The notes under the pieces: generated by a model
Databases searched by the model: none
Told to the model about the DNA's origin: nothing
Seen by the model: the letters and a program-made list of their open reading frames with translations, nothing else
Program-made: the position numbers and the translations under genes
Shown: positions 1 through 5,209 of the stretch, one piece after another
Layout: the number at the start of each line of letters is the position of its first letter
Numbering within the stretch: position 1 is the first letter of the stretch
NCBI GenBank assembly: GCA_030628445.1
Contig: DAOVQV010000089.1
Coordinates: 1-6,556 of the forward strand
Length of the DNA: 6,556 bases
Direction: 5' to 3'
DNA from: Phycisphaerae bacterium
Lineage (GTDB): Bacteria; Planctomycetota; Phycisphaerae; SM23-33

Positions 1-169
1 CGTCACCGGCCTGTCGCATCTCCAGGACGGGATTGGACTGAAGCTCAGCCTCGATGCGCTCCTGCAGCGCCATCATCGGAAGCTGGAGGATCTCCATTGC
101 CTGGATCATCCTCGGAGCCAGCTTCATCTGCTGCTCCAGGCGCATGTGTTGTGTCATGTCCAGTCTCAT
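1..169 (-). CDS. rpoN: RNA polymerase sigma-54 factor, N-terminal part (runs off window)
   Basis: Only the first 56 codons are present; the rest lies beyond the left edge. The encoded segment is rich in Gln, Leu and Met and matches sigma-54 region I: residues 8-30 carry the [20 protein letters not shown] stretch followed by LQL, and the QSNPVLE motif is at 44-50. In the family this region contacts the AAA+ enhancer-binding activators and keeps the holoenzyme inactive until ATP is hydrolysed. I chose the ATG at 167-169 because AGG lies 5 nt upstream; the in-frame ATG at 155-157 is an alternative with weaker ribosome-binding context. It follows recR on the same strand after a 313-nt gap, long enough for its own promoter. 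The identification rests on a short but characteristic segment; the DNA-binding domain and RpoN box cannot be seen. Confidence 0.88.
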   Translation of the reverse strand, partial: MRLDMTQHMRLEQQMKLAPRMIQAMEILQLPMMALQERIEAELQSNPVLEMRQAGD

Positions 170-199
170 GGAAAACCTAACTCAAACCCGCTTCCAGGC

Positions 200-230
200 G
201 GTTATTCAGTAATACGGTTATCAGTAAACC
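200..230. repeat. Degenerate heptamer repeat block, rpoN leader
   Basis: Four near-tandem units follow each other on the plus strand: GTTATTCA, GTAATACG, GTTATCA and GTAAACC. They fit the loose consensus GTWAYCR, with two units one base longer. The same type of repeat occurs in the recR leader at 1096-1134 and 1186-1240. Function unknown. Confidence 0.5.
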
Positions 231-332
231 TCGCGACGTGCGGCATCCGACGGGTGCTTAAGCAAACCACGAACTCACCAAGCATTCACCGCACGGCCAA
301 GACCAGCGGACGCAGGCCTCCATACCATTCTA

Positions 333-346
333 ACCGCTTTAGCGGT
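333..346. promoter_or_regulatory. Inverted repeat ACCGCT-TT-AGCGGT
   Basis: A perfect 6-bp inverted repeat with a 2-bp spacer lies in the recR-rpoN gap, about 165 nt upstream of the rpoN start. It resembles a dimeric regulator's operator or a very tight hairpin. No regulator is identifiable and it could be chance in GC-rich DNA. Confidence 0.25.
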
Positions 347-482
347 CCCAGCAACGCTGATAAGCAAAACAGCTTCGGTCCCCTCCTTATATCGGAACCG
401 CGGACCGACCGGTTTACAAAACCCCTTGCGAACGTCCCAACAAGGCACGAGGGATGACTTTTAGCAGCAAAGTGAATGTGCT

Positions 483-1082
483 CTAGAATTCGCGTCGCTC
501 GTTGATGGCGTCGGAGAGGATGGACGTGTTGGCGTATTCGATCTGCCCGCCGGTCGGTAAGCCGCGGGCCAGGCGAGTGACCTTGGCGCCCAGCGGCGCG
601 ACGACAGACGCCACTGCAAGTGCGGTGGCGTCCCCGGCGACGTTTGGGTTGGTAGCTAGGATCACCTCGTTGACGTCGCCTTCCTTTACCCGCCGGCCCA
701 GCGCCTCGATGGTCAGGTCCTCCGCCTCAGTCCCCTCCAGCGGGGCGACGTGACCCATCAGCACGTGGTAGACGCCCTGGTAGGCCCCGGTCGATTCCAA
801 GGCGAGCAGGTCCTTGGGCTGTTCGACCACGCAGATCGTCCCGGCGTCGCGGCGGGGATCGGAGCATATCGAGCAGATCTCTTTCTCGGTGAGGTTGAAG
901 CAGATCTTGCACGGCCGGATGAGCTTCTTGACGTCGCGGATCGCGTCGGCCAGCGCCAGCGCCTCGACCTCATCGGACTTGAGAATATGAAACACCAGCC
1001 GCTCCGCCGTCCGCGCGCCTATCCCGGGGAGCTTACCAAGCTGCGCCATCAATCGTTCAACGGGCTCTGCGTATTTAGCCAT
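483..1082 (-). CDS. recR: Recombination mediator protein RecR
   Basis: RecR is the ring-forming clamp of the RecFOR pathway, which loads RecA on SSB-coated gapped DNA. The 199-aa product has the usual family length and all domains in order: the helix-hairpin-helix around residues 14-34 (GKLPGIGARTAERLVFHIL), a four-cysteine zinc finger with Cys58, Cys61, Cys70 and Cys73, a Toprim domain from about 83 (CVVEQPKDLLALE) to about 172, and the C-terminal Walker-B-like end GLPTGGQIEYANT. One oddity: the usual NPT-VEGEATA stretch of the Toprim domain reads NPNVAGDATA (145-154), so the first Glu is Ala. The ATG start is supported by GAGGT 8 nt upstream. It follows ybaB at a distance of 162 nt, filled with repeats, and probably belongs to the dnaX-ybaB-recR transcription unit. 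Confidence 0.97.
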   Translation of the reverse strand: MAKYAEPVERLMAQLGKLPGIGARTAERLVFHILKSDEVEALALADAIRDVKKLIRPCKICFNLTEKEICSICSDPRRDAGTICVVEQPKDLLALESTGAYQGVYHVLMGHVAPLEGTEAEDLTIEALGRRVKEGDVNEVILATNPNVAGDATALAVASVVAPLGAKVTRLARGLPTGGQIEYANTSILSDAINERREF

Positions 1083-1090
1083 GGGACGCC

Positions 1091-1095
1091 ACCTC
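1091..1095 (-). promoter_or_regulatory. recR ribosome binding site (GAGGT)
   Basis: GAGGT on the minus strand ends 8 nt before the recR ATG. It directly abuts the heptamer repeat block that starts at 1096, so folding of the repeats could mask or expose it. Confidence 0.7.
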
Positions 1096-1134
1096 GTAAC
1101 CGGTTACCAGTAATCTGTAACCAGTTATCGATCA
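1096..1134. repeat. Degenerate heptamer tandem repeat, start-proximal part of recR leader
   Basis: Five consecutive seven-base units are visible on the plus strand: GTAACCG, GTTACCA, GTAATCT, GTAACCA and GTTATCG. The first two form the 12-bp perfect palindrome at 1096-1107. The block lies between recR's ribosome binding site and the middle of the ybaB-recR gap. It is partly complementary to the distal block near 1210-1223. Confidence 0.75.
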
Positions 1135-1142
1135 ACAATCAC

Positions 1143-1157
1143 CCCAAAATATTTGGG
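1143..1157 (-). promoter_or_regulatory. Hairpin in the middle of the recR leader
   Basis: CCCAAA (1143-1148) and TTTGGG (1152-1157) are perfectly complementary with a 3-nt loop. The hairpin is nested inside the longer inverted repeat formed by the two flanking heptamer blocks. No U-tract follows, so it does not look like a terminator. Confidence 0.35.
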
Positions 1158-1185
1158 AAGCACCCCAGACATCCCGACCCCTCCT

Positions 1186-1240
1186 ACCGGGTACGCATTA
1201 CCGGGTGCGGATTACCGGTTACCGATCGCTCGTGACTGAT
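1186..1240. repeat. Degenerate heptamer repeat, ybaB-proximal part of recR leader
   Basis: On the minus strand CGGTAAC, CGGTAAT, CCGCACC, CGGTAAT and GCGTACC follow in seven-base register. The unit is related to that of block 1096-1134 but in the opposite sense, so the two blocks can pair (1102-1115 with 1210-1223, 12 of 14 positions). The end nearest ybaB (1224-1240) is more degraded. Confidence 0.6.
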
Positions 1241-1244
1241 CAGT

Positions 1245-1577
1245 TCACGGGATCAGCTCTTGCATCCCGGGCAGTTGCATTCCGCCGGTCAACTTCATCA
1301 TCGCCTCTTGAGAGGCTTGGGAGGCTTTGTCTTGACCGGCCCCGACCGCCGCCTTGATCAAGTCCTCCAGCATCTCGCCGTCGCAATCGTCGCCGGTGAG
1401 ATACTCCGGGGCGATCTTGATATCCACCAACGCCAACTTGCCGTTGACCGTCGCGGTTACCACCCCGTCGCCGGCGGAGGCCTCATACGTGCTGGCCTCC
1501 ATCTCGGCCTTGAGCTGGGGAAGCTTCTGCCGCATCTGAGCGGCCAGCTTCATCATCTTCCCAAGGTCGCCGAACAT
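1245..1577 (-). CDS. ybaB: YbaB/EbfC family nucleoid-associated DNA-binding protein
   Basis: The 110-aa product has the family's normal length and layout: an N-terminal helix beginning MFGDLGKMMKLAAQMRQKL, a central sheet with the typical VTATVNGKLALVDIKI segment, and a C-terminal helix (LEDLIKAAVGAGQDKASQ) ending in the Met/Gly-rich tail GGMQLPGM. Family members are small dimers that bind DNA and coat the nucleoid; the gene sits between dnaX and recR in very many bacteria, as here. I chose the ATG at 1575-1577 because AAGGAG (1583-1588) lies 5 nt upstream and the protein then begins as its relatives do. The frame stays open upstream to 1664, but those 29 residues are Pro/Gln-rich and unlike the family. 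A 245-nt gap separates it from dnaX; it holds the 10-bp palindrome ACCTTAAGGT (1734-1743) and no clear promoter. Confidence 0.95.
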   Translation of the reverse strand: MFGDLGKMMKLAAQMRQKLPQLKAEMEASTYEASAGDGVVTATVNGKLALVDIKIAPEYLTGDDCDGEMLEDLIKAAVGAGQDKASQASQEAMMKLTGGMQLPGMQELIP

Positions 1578-1822
1578 CTCGTCTCCTTCAGAGCAATTTA
1601 AGATTTTCTGTTCCGTCCTGGCCGGCTGTGGCTTCGGCTGACTTGCGTCAGGCTGTATCGGCAAGTACGCCGGGTTGCCTGCTTCGCCTTCCTTGTCAGC
1701 CTTGTCCTCGCTCGGCCATCACCGAAACATTAAACCTTAAGGTACTCTATGCCGCGAACCACCTTCGCAGAAACCAAAAGAAAACTCCTCCCGCTGGTGG
1801 GGCCCGTTGGAGTAGTCCGCGG

Positions 1823-3544
1823 TTATTCGGTCGTGTTGTTTTCCTCCGCCGGCTCCGGGACGTTGGGGTCTTTCTGCATGTCGATAATCTCGCCGCCGAA
1901 CAGGCCCATGACCGCTTGGACGGCCGGATCTTTGGAAATCTCGTTCTTATCGGCCGTGCTCAAAACCTGCGGCTGGGCCGCGGCGCCGGCGGCGGCGGGC
2001 TTACCCGACGAGACAAACTCACAGCGAATCGGCCTGGACGCCAATTGCGTCAGGGCAGAACAGACCGCCTCATACATCGGCCCGGCGCAGCGGGCCATCA
2101 GCGTCTCGTGGGCGGTGTCGAAGGTGAGCTTGAGCGTATCGTCGGCGAATCCGGTGACGCTTGCAGCCCTCAAGGCGCCGGCCACCTGCATCTGCCTTCG
2201 GGCCAGAAGAGACTCGATCAGCACCGCCCAGTTGGCGGACAGCCAATCCGCCTCCCATTGGATCTGGACATCCATCGCCGGACGGGCGGGGGCGGGGGTA
2301 GGTGTGATAAGCCGGCCCTGAGCGGAACCAGCGGCGCTATCCGCGCGCGGCCCGCTCACTGGGAGATTTTTTTTTTGCCCGGGCGAGCCGCCCTTACCGC
2401 CCGCCAGATTCTCCAGCCGTTCGATGATGGCGTCGGCGGCGATGAACTTCTCCGCCTCGGCCAATCGCACGACGACGGCCTCCAGCAGCGCCCGGGCCAG
2501 GGAAGATGTCCGCACGGCCCGCCCCGCCACCTGCAACATACCTACCGCCTGGACCAGCGCGGGCGTGTCGAACCGCGCGGCCAGTTCGGCGACGGCCTTT
2601 CGCTGCGTATCGGGAAGCTCGATCAGCTCGGTCTCGGACCCGCACGTAGAGGCGATCATCATGTTGCGAAACACATCGCCCAGCGCGGCCGCCGCGACGG
2701 GCAGCGTCACACCGCCTCCAAGCACACCGGCAAGCTCGCCCAGGGCGGCGGCCGAGTCGCCCTCGGCGATCGCGCGGACAATCGCAACCGTCCGCTCATC
2801 CGACGGTGTGCCCAGAACCGCGACGACGTCTTCGTCGGCGACCTTGCCCGCCCCCGACGCCAGCAGTTGATCCAGCAGAGAAAGCCCATCCCGCATCGAA
2901 CCCGCGGCCGCACGGGCGACCCGAAACAGCGCGTCGTCGCCGGCCTTGACCTTCTCCACCTTGCATATCCTCGCCAGGTGCTCGGCAATCAGCCGCGTCG
3001 GGATGTCGCGGAAATCGAACCGCTGGCAGCGCGAGACGATCGTGGCGGGGACCTTCTCGACCTCCGTCGTCGAGAAGATGAACTTCACGTGCCCGGGCGG
3101 TTCTTCCAGCGTCTTGAGCAGCGCGTTGAAAGCCTCCTTCGTCAGCATGTGCACTTCGTCGATGTAGTAGACCTTGAACCGCGACCTGGCCGGACGGAGG
3201 ATCACGTTGGCGCGAAGCTGGCGGATCTCGTCGATCCCGCGGTTGGACGCCCCGTCGACCTCGACGACGTCCACGTCGTCCCCGCGTCCGATAGCGACGC
3301 ACGCGTCGCACTTACCGCACGGCGTCGGCGTGGGCTCATCGGCGGATAGGCAGTTCATCGCCTTCGCCAGAATCCGCGCCATGGTGGTCTTGCCCACCCC
3401 CCGCGTTCCGGTAAACAGATACGCGTGAGCAACACGCCCGGACTTGATGGCGTTGACGAGCGTGGTGGCGATAGGATCCTGCCCGACGAGTTCATCGAAC
3501 GTGACGGATCGGTATTTGCGGGCCAGTACGAGATATCCAGCCAT
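1823..3544 (-). CDS. dnaX: DNA polymerase III subunits gamma and tau
   Basis: This is the clamp-loader ATPase, which opens and loads the beta sliding clamp; the long tau form also tethers the polymerase cores and the helicase. The 573-aa product starts with the conserved YLVLARKYRS. It has Walker A GTRGVGKT at 46-53, the zinc module Cys65, Cys76, Cys79 and Cys82, Walker B with YYIDEVH (Asp129, Glu130), sensor 1 STTE (158-161) and sensor 2 GSMRD (215-219). Domain III continues to about 375. A linker of about 45 residues rich in Gly, Ala, Ser and Pro follows, then the C-terminal region (about 425-515) expected for tau. I chose ATG 3542-3544: GGAG (3551-3554) lies 6 nt upstream, while the TTG just before it is too close. 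Codons 390-393 (CAA AAA AAA AAT) contain an A10 run at the domain III/linker border, a probable slippage site. It lies downstream of the SRP RNA gene and upstream of ybaB. Confidence 0.97.
   Translation of the reverse strand: MAGYLVLARKYRSVTFDELVGQDPIATTLVNAIKSGRVAHAYLFTGTRGVGKTTMARILAKAMNCLSADEPTPTPCGKCDACVAIGRGDDVDVVEVDGASNRGIDEIRQLRANVILRPARSRFKVYYIDEVHMLTKEAFNALLKTLEEPPGHVKFIFSTTEVEKVPATIVSRCQRFDFRDIPTRLIAEHLARICKVEKVKAGDDALFRVARAAAGSMRDGLSLLDQLLASGAGKVADEDVVAVLGTPSDERTVAIVRAIAEGDSAAALGELAGVLGGGVTLPVAAAALGDVFRNMMIASTCGSETELIELPDTQRKAVAELAARFDTPALVQAVGMLQVAGRAVRTSSLARALLEAVVVRLAEAEKFIAADAIIERLENLAGGKGGSPGQKKNLPVSGPRADSAAGSAQGRLITPTPAPARPAMDVQIQWEADWLSANWAVLIESLLARRQMQVAGALRAASVTGFADDTLKLTFDTAHETLMARCAGPMYEAVCSALTQLASRPIRCEFVSSGKPAAAGAAAQPQVLSTADKNEISKDPAVQAVMGLFGGEIIDMQKDPNVPEPAEENNTTE
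2367..2376 (-). promoter_or_regulatory. A10 slippage site in dnaX (predicted gamma-form generator)
   Basis: The message reads CAA AAA AAA AAU here, ten consecutive A residues. A one-base insertion by the polymerase, or a -1 ribosomal slip, moves reading into a frame that adds K-S-P-S-E-R-A-A-R-G and stops at UAG (2337-2339), giving a 402-aa protein. Loss of one A, or a +1 slip, adds I-S-Q and stops at UGA (2356-2358), giving 395 aa. Both products would keep domains I-III and lose the tau-specific C terminus. Known precedents are transcriptional slippage on an A9 run in Thermus thermophilus dnaX and -1 ribosomal frameshifting on AAAAAAG in Escherichia coli dnaX. A short GC hairpin (GGGCG-GCU-CGCCC, 2381-2393) lies 4 nt upstream. 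That slippage happens is inferred. Confidence 0.72.
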
Positions 3545-3579
3545 CAAACTCTCCAGTGGCGTCCAGGCGGCCGGGACCT

Positions 3580-3608
3580 ATTGAACAAGATCGCCCCCGG
3601 TGAATCAA
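3580..3608 (-). promoter_or_regulatory. Candidate dnaX promoter
   Basis: TTGATT (3603-3608) and TTCAAT (3580-3585) are spaced by exactly 17 bp upstream of dnaX; each matches the sigma-70 consensus at four of six positions. It would give a leader of about 30 nt. dnaX might instead be read through from the SRP RNA promoter. Confidence 0.35.
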
Positions 3609-3670
3609 TCGCGAGTCCAAAAACGCTGAAAGCCGACCGCCGATCCCTGCCCTTCGCGGCGCATAGAAAT

Positions 3671-3957
3671 GCCGTGCACTCCGCGTCGAACCAGCGCACC
3701 AGGGCTCCGCGCACCGAGCAGCTCCAGTCAGGCGACCCTCCGGCACCCGCCGCTACACGCTTATGGCTGCTTCCTTCCGGACCTGACCAGGTTCGCGGCG
3801 CAGCGTTGCAGAGGACCCAACCTTCAACACCGCCGGTGCGGCGAAGTGACCTGAGACGCTCAACCCTCGGCGGAGGATTCAGCCCCGCTGTAGCGGATTG
3901 CGGGTCTCCCCGGCGAACCGGGAATCAGGGCACCGCTAACGCCCCACCTAGCACGGC
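3671..3957 (-). ncRNA. ffs: Signal recognition particle RNA, long (Alu-containing) bacterial type
   Basis: This RNA binds Ffh and targets ribosomes making membrane or exported proteins to FtsY. The S-domain tip is unmistakable on the minus strand: CAGGUCCGGAAGGAAGCAGC with its flanks (about 3765-3793). Upstream of it is a full Alu domain: GCCGUGCUAG, a GGUGG-containing loop, UUAGCGGUGCCCUG, and CCCGCAAUCCGCUACAGCGG. Helix 1 closes the molecule: GCCGUGC (3951-3957) pairs perfectly with GCACGGC (3671-3677). Helix 5 is seen as 3811-3817 with 3734-3740 and 3847-3855 with 3722-3730. The length of about 287 nt fits the Bacillus-type RNA (about 270 nt) rather than the roughly 110-nt Escherichia coli 4.5S form. 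Its position upstream of dnaX is the conserved one. The Alu part seems to carry an extra hairpin at 3909-3922. The ends are inferred from helix 1 and the promoter. Confidence 0.93.
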
Positions 3958-3963
3958 GCGCCC

Positions 3964-3992
3964 ATCTTACGCCAGATGCGACAGACTCTCAA
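3964..3992 (-). promoter_or_regulatory. Sigma-70-type promoter of the SRP RNA gene
   Basis: TTGAGA (3987-3992) and TAAGAT (3964-3969) are separated by exactly 17 bp. The expected start, 7 nt past the -10 element, is about 3957, which is the first base of helix 1 of the RNA. The agreement of two independent estimates of the 5' end supports both. Confidence 0.7.
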
Positions 3993-4020
3993 GCGCCGCT
4001 AGCACTAACGTGAATTGAAC

Positions 4021-4054
4021 GCGGGCGGGACGTCTTGATCAACGCCTCGCCCGC
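4021..4054 (-). terminator. GC-rich hairpin after the 4086-5132 gene
   Basis: The 14-nt arms 4021-4034 and 4041-4054 pair with one mismatch and two G-U pairs around a 6-nt loop. The hairpin starts 31 nt past the stop codon. No U-tract follows (GTTCAATTC), so it may be a weak or non-canonical terminator or a 3'-end stabiliser. The paralogous gene has a related hairpin at the same distance from its stop. Confidence 0.5.
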
Positions 4055-4208
4055 TCGAATGTATGCAGTTTGACTTCGCTTGCGATTATGCCCGCCTGCG
4101 CCTCAGCAGAATAACCCCGCCGATCGCCAGCAGCGCCAGGGTGGCAGGTTCGGGCACGGGCGGGGCGCTGCCGAGGCCGAACGTCCAATTTGCGGCCAGC
4201 GCCGTCAG
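4021..4208 (-). repeat. Duplicated gene 3' end, copy 1 (copy 2 at 5210-5397)
   Basis: The last part of the coding sequence, the stop region and the following hairpin match 5210-5397 at a constant offset of 1189 bases without gaps. A run of 44 bases (4165-4208 against 5354-5397) is identical. The similarity falls off sharply further into the genes. Confidence 0.8.
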
Positions 4209-5132
4209 GTCAGTGATGTCAACGATCCATGTGCTCGGGTCGTCCCATTGGCCGAAATCGTAATTGCCCTGCTCCCAGCCCTTGGGCCCGGTGCTTATTG
4301 GGTACCAGTTGGCAGCCATAGCGGTCAAATCAACTATATCCACCTTCAGGTTGCCGTCGCTGTCGCCTTCCCAAAGGATCGGATCGGGCGCATTTGGATT
4401 GGGCACATCGCCGATCCAGATGTCATCCGTGCTCAGGTACTTGCTGTCCAGAGTCCAGTTGCCTTTGCAGGTGTCCCGCGGGTTGGCTAGGACGGTGGTG
4501 AAGTCCTTGACGGTGTCGTGTTCGGCTTGCGGTAAGGAGACCGACGTGGCGTAACTTCCGTCGAAGTGTAGGTCGATCTGCCGCGTGTTTCGGTCCCAGA
4601 CGGCCTCGAGGAGGTATTCGCTCCACCACGCGCGGGAGTCTTGTGCCCCGTGGTCCCAATCCAGCGGCGCCGAGCCCCGATTGGCGGCAGTCTGGCCCCA
4701 ATCGCTTGTGTAGAGCAACGAGACGTCCCCACTTGCACCGGTTTTCGATAAGCCGATCTCAATACCGTAACCGGCCCCGGAGTCGTTGAGCATCCACACC
4801 TTCGAGCTGTTATACCCCGCCCCGCCGTAACCCAGGTGCCCCCCGGCGTGCAGGACCTCAAATGAGATGCGCACAGTGTCGGACAGGCTCGTGTTGCTCA
4901 GCGGCTTGGAGGAGCGCGCCTCGCGTGTCTCGGCGGGATCCTCGCCGCGAGATCCGTAGGCATAGACGCCGTGGACGGTCTGCCGGAAGGGCTGGACAGT
5001 TAGCGACAGGTCGGTCCAGTCGCTCATGTCATTGTCGTTGAAATCATCCCAGAAGAACTCCGTCGCCCCCGCCGGCGCAGCCAGCATCAGCGCGCAGCAC
5101 AACGCAACTACCACAGACTTATTACGTAACAT
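4086..5132 (-). CDS. Exported PEP-CTERM protein with dockerin-like repeats
   Basis: The 348-aa precursor has a signal peptide at 1-23 (basic start MLRNK, hydrophobic core, cleavage expected after AGA). A probable beta-sandwich of the LamG/concanavalin type spans about 25-245. Two dockerin-like calcium loops follow: 256-278, with ligand positions Asp257, Asp259, Asn261 and Asp268 (DIVDLTAMAANW), and about 289-316 (DITDLTALAANW). The C terminus is a PEP-CTERM anchor: PEP at 327-329, a hydrophobic helix, and RRRR at 344-347. In the family this anchor is processed by an exosortase, placing the protein outside the cytoplasm. Dockerin-like loops usually mediate binding to cohesin-type partners, but neither partner nor ligand is visible. 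The start is supported by GGAGGT 5 nt upstream. It is a paralogue of the gene ending at 5275. The fold of 25-245 is inferred from layout, not a clear motif match. Confidence 0.88.
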   Translation of the reverse strand: MLRNKSVVVALCCALMLAAPAGATEFFWDDFNDNDMSDWTDLSLTVQPFRQTVHGVYAYGSRGEDPAETREARSSKPLSNTSLSDTVRISFEVLHAGGHLGYGGAGYNSSKVWMLNDSGAGYGIEIGLSKTGASGDVSLLYTSDWGQTAANRGSAPLDWDHGAQDSRAWWSEYLLEAVWDRNTRQIDLHFDGSYATSVSLPQAEHDTVKDFTTVLANPRDTCKGNWTLDSKYLSTDDIWIGDVPNPNAPDPILWEGDSDGNLKVDIVDLTAMAANWYPISTGPKGWEQGNYDFGQWDDPSTWIVDITDLTALAANWTFGLGSAPPVPEPATLALLAIGGVILLRRRRA

Positions 5133-5148
5133 ATGCCACCTCCCTGCG

Positions 5149-5178
5149 ATTCTCGCATAACGCCCCAGCCGTTCTCAA
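5149..5178 (-). promoter_or_regulatory. Candidate promoter of the 4086-5132 gene
   Basis: TTGAGA (5173-5178), the same -35 hexamer as at the SRP RNA gene, lies 18 bp from GAGAAT (5149-5154), a four-of-six match to the -10 consensus. The leader would then be only about 10-15 nt and contain little beyond the ribosome binding site, which makes this weak. Confidence 0.25.
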
Positions 5179-5209
5179 GAAACCCGACGTATTTTCCCGA
5201 GTGGCTCAC

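Larger units (their letters stand above)
170..482 (-). other. recR-rpoN intergenic region, probable rpoN leader
   Basis: This 313-nt stretch holds no gene I can support. Read on the minus strand it is more AT-rich than its neighbours. It contains a TATAAG hexamer (386-391) that could be a -10 element but has no convincing -35, a 6-bp inverted repeat (333-346), and a block of GTTATC/GTAATA-type repeats (200-230). It probably carries the rpoN promoter and leader. The plus-strand open frame at 146-457 has no recognisable domain and overlaps the rpoN start. Confidence 0.5.

Noticed and set aside
265..290. Sigma-54-type (GG-N10-GC) promoter upstream of rpoN
   Set aside because: GG-N10-GC spacings near here match the consensus only at the minimal bases; chance occurrence in GC-rich DNA is likely.
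146..457. 103-codon plus-strand open frame in the recR-rpoN gap
   Set aside because: It overlaps the rpoN start on the other strand, its composition is low in structure, and no domain or ribosome binding site supports it.
1096..1240. CRISPR array
   Set aside because: The units are seven bases long, degenerate and directly adjacent, without spacers.
1578..1664. Longer YbaB start with 29 extra residues
   Set aside because: The extension is Pro/Gln-rich and unlike the family, while the internal ATG has AAGGAG at 5 nt and gives the normal protein length.
1628..3349. 573-codon plus-strand open frame opposite dnaX
   Set aside because: It is antisense to a certain dnaX, has no recognisable domain, is Arg/Gly/His-rich in the way of GC-rich shadow frames, and has no ribosome binding site of note.
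3545..3547. TTG start for dnaX one codon upstream
   Set aside because: It is only 3 nt from the GGAG core; the following ATG has proper spacing.
3595..3670. Intrinsic terminator between the SRP RNA and dnaX
   Set aside because: A five-T run exists near 3620-3626, but no stable hairpin sits directly before it; only weak stems with large loops can be drawn.
3731..3822. Small 4.5S-type SRP RNA of about 92 nt
   Set aside because: The S-domain core fits, but clear Alu-domain sequence lies upstream, helix 5 pairing extends further, and helix 1 encloses the longer molecule.
3822..3846. Hairpin in the 5' strand of SRP helix 5 as a novel insertion
   Set aside because: A hairpin at the same place, just before the GUGUUGA..GGGUCCU segment, is present in the Bacillus subtilis RNA as I remember it, so it is probably an ordinary part of the long type.
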